Shown: positions 7,663-17,800 of the stretch, piece after piece
How the letters are laid out: each line of letters opens with the position of its first letter
How positions within the stretch are numbered: the first letter of the stretch is position 1
Assembly: GCF_000717995.1 (NCBI RefSeq)
Contig: NZ_JODM01000008.1
Location: 62,001-126,000, forward strand
DNA from: Streptomyces violaceorubidus
GTDB lineage: Bacteria; Actinomycetota; Actinomycetes; Streptomycetales; Streptomycetaceae
Direction: 5' to 3'
Length of the DNA stretch: 64,000 nucleotides
Notes under the pieces: model-generated
Database searches by the model: none
Seen by the model: only the letters and a program-made list of their open reading frames with translations
Told to the model about the DNA's origin: nothing
Translations under genes and position numbers: made by a program

Positions 7663-9485
7663 CGCGAAGCACTCCTCGCCCGTTCGAGGTTGACTCCGCT
7701 GGCGATGGTCCCGATGTGGCTGAAAGCCTGGGGCGCGTTGCCCATGAATGCTCCCGTGGTGGGGTCGATCTGCTCCGACAGCAGCCCCAGGGGGCTCGCC
7801 CGCGAGCACAGCGACGCGTACAGTTCCTCGGCCTCCTCGAGGCGGCCCTGGCCGATCAGGTTGTCCACCATCCAGAAGCTGCACAGCACGAAGGCGCCTT
7901 CGTCGCCGGGGAGGCCGTCGGGGTGCTCGTCGTGCAGGTAGCGGTAGAGCAGTCCGTCACCCGCCGACAGGCGTTCTGCGACGGCCCGGGTGGTCGCGAC
8001 CATCCGAGGGTGGTCGACCGGCAGGACCTGGCGCAGCGGCAGGTTCAGCAGGCTGGCGTCCAGGACGCCTCCGCCGTCCATGTACACGCTGAGCGTCTGG
8101 GCGTCCTCGTCCCAGGACCGGTCCAGGATGAGGTCGCTCAGCCGGCCCGCCTCCCGGCGCCATTGGCCGACGTTGCCGGGCAGGCCGTAGCGTTCCGCGA
8201 TCCGGGCCGCCCGGTCCAGGGCCACCTGGCACAGGCCGACGGAGTAGGTGAACGGACGGCCCTCGCTGCGGATCTCCCACAGGCCCTGATCCGGCTGGCG
8301 CCAGGCGTGGGCGGCCGTGTCGGCCAGCCCGGCCAGGCTGGCCCACATGGCGGGCTGGATCTCGCCGCCGCGGCGCAGCCACTGGTCGGCGCAGTCCAGG
8401 ATCTCGCCGTACACGTCGTGCTGGCGCTGGTCGGCGGCGCCGTTGCCCCAGCGGACGGGCGAGGAGCCCCGGTATCCCTCCAGCCCGGCGTCCTCGACCT
8501 CGTCCGGTACCCGGTCGCCGTCCAGGGTGTACATGATGAGCGGCCGACGGCTGCGCTCGAACGCGTCGAGGACCCAGCCGAGGAACGCGTCGGCCTCTCC
8601 GCCGAAGCCGATGCGGCGCAGCGCGAAGACCGCGAAGGCCGCGTCCCGGATCCAGGCGTAGCGGTAGTCCCAGTTGCGGACGCCTCCGACGGGAGCGGGC
8701 AACGAGGAGGTGGGGGCGGCAACGAGTGACCCGTTCGCCCAGTCGTCGCACAGTTTCAGGGTGATCGCGGCCCGCCTGACGAGTGCCTCCTGGGGCCCGG
8801 CGTAGTCGCACGAGCGCATCCACCGCCGCCAGGCGTCCGCCGTCTGGCGGAGCATGGCGTCGGGGTCGAAGCGGTGGTGGCGGTGGAAGCGTCCCCAGGA
8901 CAGGACGAGGTCGAGGCGGTCGCCCTGCGCCAGGTCCTGCACGGTCCGCAGGCCGCTCAGGGGACGGTTGGAGCGCAGGTGAAGGCGCAGTCCCTCGTTG
9001 CGGGCGGGCCGTACCTCCAGTCCGCTGTACAGCTGGTGGGCGTGGGCGCCGCCGCGAGGTTCCACCTCCACCCTGAGGCGTACCCGTCCCTCCAGGACCA
9101 CGACGGAACGGACGAGTTCCCCGCGGCCCGACGGCGCGTCGTCCGACAGGTCGGCTCCGGAGCGCAGGGCCAGGGCGTCCGTGACGCGCACCAGCCCCGT
9201 GTCACTGCGCAGCTCGGTGTGCAGCACTCCGGTGTCGGGTTCGTACCGTTGCCGGGCCTCGCGCAGGTTCTCCGGCGTCACGGTGAAGTGGCCGCCCCGT
9301 GCGTGGTCCAGCAGCGCGCAGAACACGGCGTCGGAGTCGAACCGGGGCAGGCACATCCAGGGGATGGTGCCGTCGAGGCCGACGAGCGCCGCGGTGGTGC
9401 CGTCCCCGATCAGGCCGAGATCCTCCAGGGGCAGGTAGCCGTCCGGCCGGCGAACCGGCCGGAACGGCGGGTCGGGATCGTACAT
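7659..9485 (-). CDS. Glycoside hydrolase family 15 protein (glucoamylase/trehalase-like)
   Basis: A 608-residue cytoplasmic GH15 protein without a signal peptide. Residues about 18-60 (YLPLEDLGLIGDGTTAALVG...) and the catalytic (alpha/alpha)6 barrel signature NWDYRYAWIRDAAF are typical. A candidate catalytic acid is in the GLEGYRGSSP segment near residue 336 and a second in DEGAFVLCSFW near residue 528. Actinobacterial GH15 enzymes include trehalases and alpha-glucosidases that release glucose. Coupling to the downstream zwf-like gene by a 4-base overlap suggests a route from a glucoside or trehalose store toward the pentose phosphate pathway, although no glucokinase is adjacent. The exact substrate cannot be set from sequence. 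Confidence 0.85.
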   Translation of the reverse strand: MYDPDPPFRPVRRPDGYLPLEDLGLIGDGTTAALVGLDGTIPWMCLPRFDSDAVFCALLDHARGGHFTVTPENLREARQRYEPDTGVLHTELRSDTGLVRVTDALALRSGADLSDDAPSGRGELVRSVVVLEGRVRLRVEVEPRGGAHAHQLYSGLEVRPARNEGLRLHLRSNRPLSGLRTVQDLAQGDRLDLVLSWGRFHRHHRFDPDAMLRQTADAWRRWMRSCDYAGPQEALVRRAAITLKLCDDWANGSLVAAPTSSLPAPVGGVRNWDYRYAWIRDAAFAVFALRRIGFGGEADAFLGWVLDAFERSRRPLIMYTLDGDRVPDEVEDAGLEGYRGSSPVRWGNGAADQRQHDVYGEILDCADQWLRRGGEIQPAMWASLAGLADTAAHAWRQPDQGLWEIRSEGRPFTYSVGLCQVALDRAARIAERYGLPGNVGQWRREAGRLSDLILDRSWDEDAQTLSVYMDGGGVLDASLLNLPLRQVLPVDHPRMVATTRAVAERLSAGDGLLYRYLHDEHPDGLPGDEGAFVLCSFWMVDNLIGQGRLEEAEELYASLCSRASPLGLLSEQIDPTTGAFMGNAPQAFSHIGTIASGVNLERARSASR

Positions 9486-9720
9486 ACGGTTCGCTCCTCA
9501 GCAGCCCGTCTGCGCCTGGTGCTCATGATCCGGCTCCAGATTCACCGACGCCGGCCCGTCCCGCAAACCGGGCCGCCGGTCGGACGCTCCCGCCGTACCG
9601 GCCGGACCGGATCGCCGAACTGCGCGTACGGCGTGGCCGGGCAATACTGAGGGTGGTCCTCCGGCCGCGGGCTCACTGATGCCCGCAGGCCGTGCGCCAC
9701 CGCCGAGTGGAGGAGCGTTC

Positions 9721-10179
9721 ATGGTTGACCAGCGCGAGGAAACGGACCGCATCGTGGTCGGGGTGGACGGTTCTGACTCGTCGAAACAGGCCGTCCGCTG
9801 GGCCGTGCGCCAGGCGGAGGTCACTCGCGGCGTGGTCGAGGCGGTGACGGCGTGGGAGTTGCCGCAGTTCCACGGCGCACTCGGCTGGCTGCCCCCGTCG
9901 AGCAGCGACGAGGGTGCGCTTCAGGCCCGGGCCCAGCAGGAACTCGCCCGGACGGTCGAGGAGGCCGTGGGACCGCGGCCGCCGGCAGAGGTGCGTGCCG
10001 AGGCCCGTTACGGCACTCCGGCCGGGGTGCTGCTGCACGCGGCCCGGGGCGCCGCGCTGCTCGTGGTCGGGAGCCGGGGACTCGGGGGCTTCACCGGGCT
10101 GCTGCTGGGATCGGTGGCCCAGCACTGCGTGCAGAACGCGCCCTGCCCGGTCCTGGTGGTGCGTGGCGAGGACGGCTGA
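9721..10179 (+). CDS. Universal stress protein (UspA family)
   Basis: A 152-residue single-domain Usp. It begins with IVVGVDGSDSSKQAVRWA, the typical first strand and helix. The ATP-binding signature near the C-terminus (GSRGLGGFTGLLLGSVAQHC) fits the G-x2-G-x9-G(S) pattern, so it is probably an ATP-binding type. ATG 9721 lies behind GGAGGAG; the in-frame extension upstream lacks family similarity. It is divergent from the GH15 gene and ends 9 bases before the IlvD/Edd dehydratase gene, so it heads a probable three-gene operon. The 235 bases between 9485 and 9721 must hold both promoters, but I see no clear consensus. Confidence 0.88.
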   Translation: MVDQREETDRIVVGVDGSDSSKQAVRWAVRQAEVTRGVVEAVTAWELPQFHGALGWLPPSSSDEGALQARAQQELARTVEEAVGPRPPAEVRAEARYGTPAGVLLHAARGAALLVVGSRGLGGFTGLLLGSVAQHCVQNAPCPVLVVRGEDG

Positions 10180-10188
10180 GGAGCCCGC

Positions 10189-11979
10189 ATGGCACAGACG
10201 GAAACGACGCCGGGGCAGCTGCGCAGCCGAGCCTGGTGGGACAACACGGACAACCCGGAGATGACCGCTCTGTATCTCGAGCGGTTCCTGAACTACGGCC
10301 TCACGGCGGCGGAACTCCAGTCGCAACGGCCGATCATCGGCATCGCCCAGACGGGCAACGACCTGGTGCCCTGCAATCGGCACCACCTGGGTCTAGCCGA
10401 CCGGGTCAAGGACGGGGTCCGGGACGGGGGCGGGATCCCGTTCGAGTTCCCCGTCCACCCGTTGCAGGAGACGGGCAAACGCCCGACCGCGGCCCTGGAC
10501 CGCAACCTCGCCTATCTCGGACTGGTCGAGGTCCTCTACGGATATCCGCTCGACGGAGTGGTCCTGACGACGGGCTGCGACAAGACCACCCCGGCGTGCC
10601 TGATGGCGGCGGCGACGGTGAACCTCCCGGCGATCGTCCTGTCCGGCGGTCCCATGCTCAACGGCTACCACAACGGAATGCGCACCGGCTCGGGGCTGGT
10701 GATCTGGCAGTCGAAACGCCTGCTCGCCAGCGGGGAGATCGACCACGACGAGTACATGGCGCGCGTGACCGCCTCCGCGCCGAGCGCCGGGCACTGCAAC
10801 ACGATGGGCACGGCGCTGTCCATGAACAGCCTCGCCGAGGCCCTGGGCATGTCCCTCCCCGGCTGCGCCGCCATCCCGGCCCCCTACGCCGAGCGGGCCC
10901 AGATGGCCTACGAGACCGGCCGCCGGGCGGTGGCCCTGGTGCGTGAGGACCTGACCCCGCGCAAGGTCATGACTCGGCAGGCCTTCGAGAACGCGATCGT
11001 CGTGGCGTCGGCCGTCGCCGCGTCGACCAACGCGCCCGTCCACGTCAATGCCATCGCCCGTCACGTGGGGGTGGACCTGGGCAACGAGGACTGGCAGCGC
11101 GTGGGCCGCGACATCCCGGTGCTGGTGAACCTCGCTCCCGCGGGTGAGTTCCTCGGCGAGGACTTCCACCGCGCGGGCGGGGTGCCCGCGGTCATGCGGT
11201 CGTTGCTGGCGGCGGGGCACCTGCACGGTGACGCGGTGACGGTGTCGGGCCGTACCGTGGCCGCGAATCTGGAGGACGCCCCGTCCGCCGACCCGGCGGT
11301 CATCCGTCCCCTCGACGATCCCGTGACCGCCCGGGGCGGCCTCCTCGTCATGAGCGGGAACCTGTTCGATTCCGCGATCATGAAGACCTCCGTCATCACC
11401 GACGACTTCCGGGCCCGTCGCCTGCCGGGCGCCGACGGTTCGTCCGTCTTCGAGTTCCGCGCGATCGTCTTCGACGGCCCCGAGGACTACCACGCCCGCA
11501 TCGAGGACCCGGAACTGGACATCGACCAGGACTGCATCCTCGTCATCCGCTACACGGGGCCGGTCGGATACCCGGGTTCGGCCGAGGTCGTGAACATGGA
11601 GCTCCCCGCCTCGCTGAGCAGACGGGGCCTCACCGCGCTGCCGGCGCTCGGTGACGGGCGCCAGAGCGGCACGTCGGACGCACCGTCCATCCTCAACGCC
11701 AGCCCCGAGGCGGCGGCCGGCGGCAATCTCGCCGTCCTGCGCACCGGCGACCGGATCCGCATCGACCTGGACCGGGCACGCGTGGACGTCCTCCTGCCGG
11801 ACGAGGAGATCGCCGAGCGGATGGCCCGGTACGAACCTCCGGCACTGGAGCACCAGACACCGTGGCAGGAGATCTACCGTGCCACGGTCGGTCAGCTGGA
11901 CACCGGCGGCTGCCTCGAACTCGCCGTGTCCTACCAGGATCTCGTCCACACCAAGGGGATTCCGCGTGACTCGCACTGA
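10189..11979 (+). CDS. IlvD/Edd family dehydratase (sugar-acid dehydratase)
   Basis: A 596-residue iron-sulfur dehydratase of the IlvD/Edd superfamily. Cys62 (LVPCN), Cys130 (TTGCDKT) and Cys203 (GHCNTMG) match the three cysteines that hold the [2Fe-2S] cluster. The length and the N-terminal RSRAWWDNTDNPEMTALY segment resemble L-arabinonate/D-xylonate-type dehydratases more than dihydroxyacid dehydratase, so I favour dehydration of an aldonic acid to a 2-keto-3-deoxy acid. The downstream hydroxyacid dehydrogenase overlaps its 3' end by 14 bases, which supports a sugar-acid catabolic unit. The exact substrate is unresolved. Confidence 0.85.
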   Translation: MAQTETTPGQLRSRAWWDNTDNPEMTALYLERFLNYGLTAAELQSQRPIIGIAQTGNDLVPCNRHHLGLADRVKDGVRDGGGIPFEFPVHPLQETGKRPTAALDRNLAYLGLVEVLYGYPLDGVVLTTGCDKTTPACLMAAATVNLPAIVLSGGPMLNGYHNGMRTGSGLVIWQSKRLLASGEIDHDEYMARVTASAPSAGHCNTMGTALSMNSLAEALGMSLPGCAAIPAPYAERAQMAYETGRRAVALVREDLTPRKVMTRQAFENAIVVASAVAASTNAPVHVNAIARHVGVDLGNEDWQRVGRDIPVLVNLAPAGEFLGEDFHRAGGVPAVMRSLLAAGHLHGDAVTVSGRTVAANLEDAPSADPAVIRPLDDPVTARGGLLVMSGNLFDSAIMKTSVITDDFRARRLPGADGSSVFEFRAIVFDGPEDYHARIEDPELDIDQDCILVIRYTGPVGYPGSAEVVNMELPASLSRRGLTALPALGDGRQSGTSDAPSILNASPEAAAGGNLAVLRTGDRIRIDLDRARVDVLLPDEEIAERMARYEPPALEHQTPWQEIYRATVGQLDTGGCLELAVSYQDLVHTKGIPRDSH

Positions 11980-12988
11980 CCCGGACCGAACGGTTCTGAT
12001 CGCCGACTCCGACTTCGGCGACGTGGACATCGAACGCGCGATCGTCGAAGGCGCCGGGCTCCGGCTCGTCGCCGCGCAGTGCAAGAGCGAGGACGAGGTG
12101 ATCGAGGCGGGCAGGGAGGCCGGGGGCATCCTGACCCAGTACGCGCGCGTCGGTTCCCGCGCCGTCGCCGCGCTGCCCCACTGCCGGGTGATCGCCCGCT
12201 ACGGCACCGGTGTGGACATCGTCGACGTCGACGCCGCGACGCGGCACGGAATCCAGGTCACGAACGCACCCAACGACTGGTGCGCCGACGAGGTCGCCGA
12301 CCACGCCGTCGCGCTCTGGCTCGCGGCGGCCCGCAAGATCTGCCGGTACGACGGTGCGACGCGACGGGGCGAATGGCACTGGAAGACGGGTCGGCCCGTC
12401 CACAGGCTCAGGGGGCAGGTGCTGGGCATCCTCTCGTTCGGCGCCATCGCGCGGCTCATCGCCGAGCGGGCGCGGGGGTTCGGTGTCGAGGTGTGGGCGC
12501 ACGACCCCTTCGTCGACGCGTCCGAGATCCGCGCGTGCCAGGTGCGGCCGGTCTCCTTCGACGAACTGGTGGAGGGCGCCGACCACCTCGTGGTGCAGGC
12601 ACCGCTCACGCCGCAGACGCACCACACCTTCGACCGCGCGACGCTCCGCCGTATGAAGCCCACCGCCGTCCTCGTCAACACCGCGCGCGGGCCCATCGTG
12701 GAGGACGCGGCGCTGTACCGGGCGCTGAGCGAGGGGTGGATCGCCGGGGCGGCGCTGGACGACATCGAGGAGGAGCCCGCGAAGCAACGCGACTGGCAGC
12801 CCAGCAACCCCCTGTTCGAACTGCCGAACGTGATCGTCACCCCGCACGCGGCCTACTACTCCGAGGAAGCCGTCGGGACGGTACGCACCATCGCGGCGGA
12901 GGAGGCCGTGCGGGTCCTGACCGGGGAACCCGCGCGGTACCCCGTCAACGAACCGGCCGCCGGCTCCCGCCGCGCGCACCGCGCGTGA
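11966..12988 (+). CDS. D-2-hydroxyacid dehydrogenase (CtBP-like)
   Basis: A 340-residue NAD-dependent 2-hydroxyacid dehydrogenase of the C-terminal-binding-protein type. It shows the substrate-loop segment YGTGVDIVDVDAAT, a Rossmann motif variant LGILSFGAIARLIA, and the catalytic Arg241 (NTARG), Glu270 (before Pro in DDIEEEP) and His294 (TPHAA). It probably reduces a 2-keto acid or oxidises a D-2-hydroxyacid. The GTG start overlaps the end of the dehydratase gene, with AAGGGGA as ribosome site, so expression is coupled. In context it may act on a keto-acid derived from the dehydratase product. Confidence 0.82.
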   Translation: MTRTDPDRTVLIADSDFGDVDIERAIVEGAGLRLVAAQCKSEDEVIEAGREAGGILTQYARVGSRAVAALPHCRVIARYGTGVDIVDVDAATRHGIQVTNAPNDWCADEVADHAVALWLAAARKICRYDGATRRGEWHWKTGRPVHRLRGQVLGILSFGAIARLIAERARGFGVEVWAHDPFVDASEIRACQVRPVSFDELVEGADHLVVQAPLTPQTHHTFDRATLRRMKPTAVLVNTARGPIVEDAALYRALSEGWIAGAALDDIEEEPAKQRDWQPSNPLFELPNVIVTPHAAYYSEEAVGTVRTIAAEEAVRVLTGEPARYPVNEPAAGSRRAHRA

Positions 12989-13003
12989 GCGGGCCGCTCC
13001 CGG

Positions 13004-13582
13004 TCAGGAGCGCAGTCGGGCGAGTTCGTCCGCGCGGCGGTGGTCCTTCGGGCGGCCGAGGGCCCGGCGCATGCGGATCAGATCGTCGAGGGCGGCGTAG
13101 CGGACGGTGAAGCCGGCCGGGTCGTGAGTCGTCTCGGCCCGGGTCAGGCAGGGCGTCACGTCCAGGTCGCCCCAGCGCAGGACGGGCGTGCACAGGTCTC
13201 CGTCGGCGCCTGTGACGCGGTACGCCACCTGTTCCCGGTCGAGGTCCGGCGGTTCGGTACAGCCGCACGCGGCGAGGGCGGCACGCAGGGCGCGCGCCTC
13301 GTCGTGGGTGCCGTCCCACAACAGGTCCAGGTCTCCGGTCAGTTCGGCGGAGCCGTGCATGATGCCGGCGACCTGGCCGATGACCACGGCGTGCGATCCG
13401 GCGGCGTGCAGCGCCCGCAGGAAGGGAAAGGGGTCGAAGCCCAGTGCCCCGTCCGTGGCGAAGGTGCCCCGCACGTCGTCCGCCTTCTCCGGGCGGCGTC
13501 CGACTCGGGCCCGTTCCCGTGTAGCGTGCCGGGTCCGGTCGATCGCCCGCCGCAGGCGCAGGGCTGCTGTCGTCTGGCTCAT
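13004..13582 (-). CDS. nucleotidyltransferase-like protein
   Basis: A 192-residue protein with a possible nucleotidyltransferase fold: HAVVIGQVAGIMHGSAELTGDLDLLWDG contains the D-x-D pair expected for metal binding, as in MNT/AbiEii-type proteins. Small actinobacterial proteins of this kind have no established role; a toxin-like modifying role is possible, but no antitoxin partner is adjacent. ATG 13582 is chosen as the first residue of the conserved-looking region (weak GGATGGG upstream); GTGs further upstream remain possible. It converges with the dehydrogenase gene, 15 bases separating the stops. Confidence 0.6.
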   Translation of the reverse strand: MSQTTAALRLRRAIDRTRHATRERARVGRRPEKADDVRGTFATDGALGFDPFPFLRALHAAGSHAVVIGQVAGIMHGSAELTGDLDLLWDGTHDEARALRAALAACGCTEPPDLDREQVAYRVTGADGDLCTPVLRWGDLDVTPCLTRAETTHDPAGFTVRYAALDDLIRMRRALGRPKDHRRADELARLRS

Positions 13583-13672
13583 GCGCCCATCCAACACCCG
13601 GACCACCGCAGGTCCGCCTGGACGGGGGCGCCCGCTACGAACTGCCGCCGCACCGCAGCTGTGGCGCAGTGA

Positions 13673-14023
13673 CGGCGTCGCCGAGCAGGGCGTGTCCCAC
13701 ACCGAGGTGCCCGCCCCGCCGCCGGGCTCCGTCGAGCAGGTCTACGAGCACGCACCGGAGCCCGACGCGGCGGGCCTGACCCGGCCCGCCTGGTCGACGA
13801 ACGCGTCGGCGTCCACGGCGAGTCGGGGTTCGACACGGCCCGGTTCCCATCCGTCTTCCCGTGGCTGCACCTGCGCGAGGTGGCCTACGCGGCCGGCTTC
13901 GAACCGTCCACGCACCCCGTGCAGGGCGAGGCCGCCGCCCGCGAGCACGGGTCCATGACGTTGCCGGCCCCCGGTGGGGAGCGGGAGTGCACGACCGCCT
14001 TCCGGGTGGGGCGCCTGGACTGA
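13673..14023 (+). pseudogene. remnant of an unidentified gene
   Basis: This stretch has coding-like composition but no intact gene. The last frame, ending at TGA 14021-14023, reads DERVGVHGESGFDTARFP followed by WLHLREVAYAAGFEPSTHP and ends TTAFRVGRLD, which looks like a protein C-terminus. Upstream the coding-like reading moves to another frame (SVEQVYEHAPEPD at about 13728-13766), so a frameshift probably separates the pieces, and no good start remains. I cannot name the family. Apart from this remnant I see nothing between 13582 and 14068. Confidence 0.4.
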
Positions 14024-14067
14024 CCACCGGGGCCGCGGCCCGGGGGACCGCGGGGGTTCGGCACCCG

Positions 14068-14841
14068 TCACGACGCGTGCCTGACCCACGTACGCGCGTG
14101 GACGGTCAGCCAGGCCGCCGTCACGAGCAGCGCGGGGAGCAGCGGGGCGGCGCGGGGCAGCAGCCGTTCCAGCAGCGTGACGGATGCCGCACCGAGGACC
14201 AGGAGCGCCATCGTGGCCAGGACGCGCCAGGGGACGCGCCGGGCCGTCACCGCGTCGGTGACGGCCCCGGTCAGCAGGCCCGTCAGGTACGCCGTCGGCG
14301 CCTGGGCGCCCATGGCCACTCGGACACCGGCGTTCTGGCATCCCATGGCGGCCGCCACCGTGCCGAGCATCGCCGTGCGCTCCCCGACCGACGGATCCCC
14401 GTCCACGGCGAGCCACCACCCCACCACGGCCCACAGCAGGAGCAGTTCGATCAGCAGGAAGCCGGAGGGGCGCGGGCGCCCACCCCTTCGGGCTCGGCCG
14501 GCCGTCCAGCCGGCTGCCGCCGCGCCGAGCACGTAGCAGAGCACCGCGACGGCGGCCAGGGCGCCGAGTTTCGCGTCCGCGCCGCCCAGACCGACCCCGA
14601 TCAGGGCCGAGTTGGCGGTGACCACGCTGGTGAAGACGCCGCCGAGGGAGAGGAAGCCCCAGGCGTTGACGGCGCCCGCGGAGGCGGTCAGCAGCCGCGC
14701 GGCCCACGCGTGCGGGTCCTGCCGTGAGCTCGCGGGGAGACGGAGATGCCGTCGCCGATTGCCCTTCGTGGTCCTCTCCTCGCCTCGTCCGGCCCCGGAC
14801 AAAATCCTCGCCGACCGCCGTGGCGGCGCGGGCCGCGACAT
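14068..14841 (-). CDS. YoaK/DUF1275 family membrane protein
   Basis: A 257-residue membrane protein of the DUF1275 (YoaK) family. The conserved opening after a charged tail is TASAGAVNAWGFLSLGGVFTSVVTANSALIG (split here as the TAS..SLGG and VFT..LIG parts), with about six membrane segments. The motif MGCQNAGVRVAMG is typical. Function unknown; transport of a small molecule is often suggested. The ATG at 14841 gives an unusually long basic N-terminal tail and has no visible ribosome site, so the true start may be internal or the transcript leaderless. It is not obviously linked to neighbours. Confidence 0.78.
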   Translation of the reverse strand: MSRPAPPRRSARILSGAGRGEERTTKGNRRRHLRLPASSRQDPHAWAARLLTASAGAVNAWGFLSLGGVFTSVVTANSALIGVGLGGADAKLGALAAVAVLCYVLGAAAAGWTAGRARRGGRPRPSGFLLIELLLLWAVVGWWLAVDGDPSVGERTAMLGTVAAAMGCQNAGVRVAMGAQAPTAYLTGLLTGAVTDAVTARRVPWRVLATMALLVLGAASVTLLERLLPRAAPLLPALLVTAAWLTVHARTWVRHAS

Positions 14842-14893
14842 GCCGGGCGGTGCGGGCGCGACGTACGTCGGCCGCCCCGCCCGGTTCCGCGTC

Positions 14894-17800
14894 CTAGTGG
14901 GCGCGTGCCACGGTCGACCGGAAGGTCCAGTGGCCCGAGCCGACCTCGTACACGGCCTCCCCTCCGGTCATTCGCAGCAGCCGCGCGCCGTCGGGTGCCT
15001 CGGCGTGCTTGCCGAGGACCGGCACGCGCACCTCCGCGGTGCTGCCCGCCGGGACGTCCACGGTGAGGCGGAAGCGGTCGTCCGAGCGTTCCCAGTCGGT
15101 GCGGGCGACGCCGTACGGGGTGCGGTAGGAGCCCGCGGCGGAGGTCATGTCGCCCTCCACCGCCGGGTCGATGAGGAGCTTCGCGTAGCCGACGGAGTCC
15201 TCGGTCTGGGCGATGCCGGCGACGCGGGTGGTGAACCAGGAGTCGATGGCGCCGAGCATGAAGTGGTTCTGGGACTGGCCGGGACCGCCGTCCCAGGACT
15301 CGCCCAGGGTGGTGTTGCCCGCGAGCACCTGGTAGCCGTAGCTGGGGCTGGTGGTCCGGGTGGCGATGGCGTGCACGAGGTCGTCGCGGTCCGCCGCGCT
15401 CAGCACCCGGAAGGCGGCGGGCAGCGAGATCTCGCCCAGGACCAGGTGGTTCCCGGCGGCCTTGATCGCGCCGGTGAAGTGGGCGAGCAGACGGTCCCGC
15501 TCCCCCGCCGGGTAGGCGCCCATGTCGAGCGCGAGTGCCTCCGCGCCGTGTCCGCCGCCGCCGAAGGTGCCGGTGGCGGTGTCGTAGTACTTCGCCGTCA
15601 GCGCCTCGACGCTCGCGGCGGCCTTCCGGCGGTACTCCTCGGCCGCGGCGGTGTCGCCGAGGAGCGAGGCGATCCGGCCGAGGGTGTCGGTCACCCGCCA
15701 GTACCCGTAGGTGCCCGCCACCGCGCGGGGGAAGGTCCGGTCGGGGGTGAACCAGTCGCCGAGGCCGTAGTCGAGGATGCCGTCGGCGACCTGGGTCTCC
15801 AGGAAGGCGGCGTAGCGCCGCATGTCCGGGTAGTAGGTCTCCAGGGTCTGGCGGTCGCCGTAGGTGAGGTAGAGCTGCCAGGGGACGAGGACGAAGGCGC
15901 CGCCCCAGTTGGCGTCGTTGCGGTAGGCGCCGGGCAGGTTGGTGTACTCCGGGACGGTGCTCGGGACCAGGCCCTCGGTGGTCTGCGCGTCGGCCATGTC
16001 CCGGACGATCTTGCGGAGGTAGGCCCGCATGTCGTAGTTGCCCGCGAGGGCGGGGAAGACGAGCTGGTTCTGTTCGAGCCAGCCGAGTTTCTCGCGGCTC
16101 GGGCAGTCGGTGAGCACGCTCATCATGTTGCCCTCGACGGAGCGGCGGATCAGCGAGTGGATGCCGTTGATCAGTGGATCGGAGCTGGTGAAGTCGCCGA
16201 CCGAGGCGTTGTCGGTGCGCAGGACGTGGCCGCGGACGCTCACCGTCGCGTTCTCGGGCACCCCGCGCAGTTCCAGGTAGCGGAAGCCGTGGTAGCTGAA
16301 GCGGGGGTGCCAGGTCTCGGCTTCCCGGCCGCCCGCGGTGGTGTAGCTGTCCCAGACGGGAGCGCCGACGTTGCTGATGGACTGGAAGGCGTGGCCGTCC
16401 TTGAGGCTCTCGGCCGGGTAGACGCGGATCGCGGTGCCCTTCGGCGCGCGGACGGTGATCTCGGGCCAGCCGGCGATGTTGCGGCCCAGGTCGAAGACGC
16501 GGCTGCCCTCGGCGCCGTCGACCGGCTCGCCCTTCAGGGTCTCCACGACGCGGATCGGCTCGGTCTCCCGGGCGCTGAGCAGGGCGGGCCGGTCGGCGGT
16601 GCCGGGGCCGGCCACCTCGACCGCGTGCCGCCAGCCGCGCCGGTCGCCGGAGGGCTCGTCCCACCGGGGGATCTCACGCCGGGCGTCGTAGTCCTCGCCG
16701 CCGTACCAGTTCGACGCGGTGGTCGGGCCCAGCGTGGTGCGCCAGTCGTCGCCGCTGGTGATCGTGCGCACCCGGCCGTCGGCCAGGGTCACCTCCAGGC
16801 GGGCGATCAGTTTGGGATCGCTGAGGTTGCCGTAGAGCTTGCGGTAGCGGTCGGCGGTGCTGACGACGTTGGACATGCCGTTGCCGAGGGCGACGCCGAG
16901 CGTGTTGGCGCCGGTGCGCAGCCGGTCGGTGACGTCGTACGTGGCGTACTGGACGCGTTCGGCGAAGTCCGTGTTGGCCGGCTCCAGGACCGCGTCGCCC
17001 ACCGGTTCGCCGTTGACACTCGCCTCGTAGACGCCCAGTCCGGCGATGTAGAGGCGGGCGCTGCGGACCCGTTTCGGCAGGGTGAAGTCGTCGGTGAGCA
17101 GGGGCAGTCCGGCGGGCAGGTAGGGGGTGGGCTGCCGTTGGCCGGTGATCTCGGCGAGCCGGGTGGCGGGGCCCTCGGCGCTGTCGGCGGCGGAGACGGT
17201 GTAGTCGACGGGGAATCCGGGGATCCGGCCGTCGTCGGTGAGGACGTCGGCGCGGGGGTAGAGCGCCACCTCGTCGAAGGTCTTCGCGGTCTTCAGGTCG
17301 AGGGTGAGGGTGATCGGCGCGTCGGAGACGTCCGGTCCGGTGTGCGCGGCGCTCGCGTAGCCCGCCGCGGTCTGCAGGGCGCTGTTGGGCAGGCCGTCGA
17401 CGGCGAGGGCGGGCTCCCAGGTCTTGCGCACGGTGTTGCTCTCGGACGCGGTGACGGCGGCGCCGCGGGCCAGGCCGGAGGTGGCGGTGCCGGAGTCGCG
17501 GACGTCGATCTCGCCGAGCTGGAGGCGCCAGGTGCGGTCCGGGAAGGACTCGGCGAGGGGCAGGCCGAGCCGGGTGACGTCCAGTCGTACGTAGCGGGCG
17601 GTGGTGCGGGGCAGATGCACGACGACCGGTTCGACGGTCCGGTCGCTCAGCCGCCAGTCGGGGTGGCTGATCCACTGCGCGCCCCAGTCCGAGGGCCGGG
17701 TCAGGCCGGTCTCGAAGACAGCGGTGCTGCTCCAGCCGCCGTGCCGCTTCCCGTCGCCGGACCAGAGCATGACGCGCCAGTAGACCTTCGCCCGGGATCC

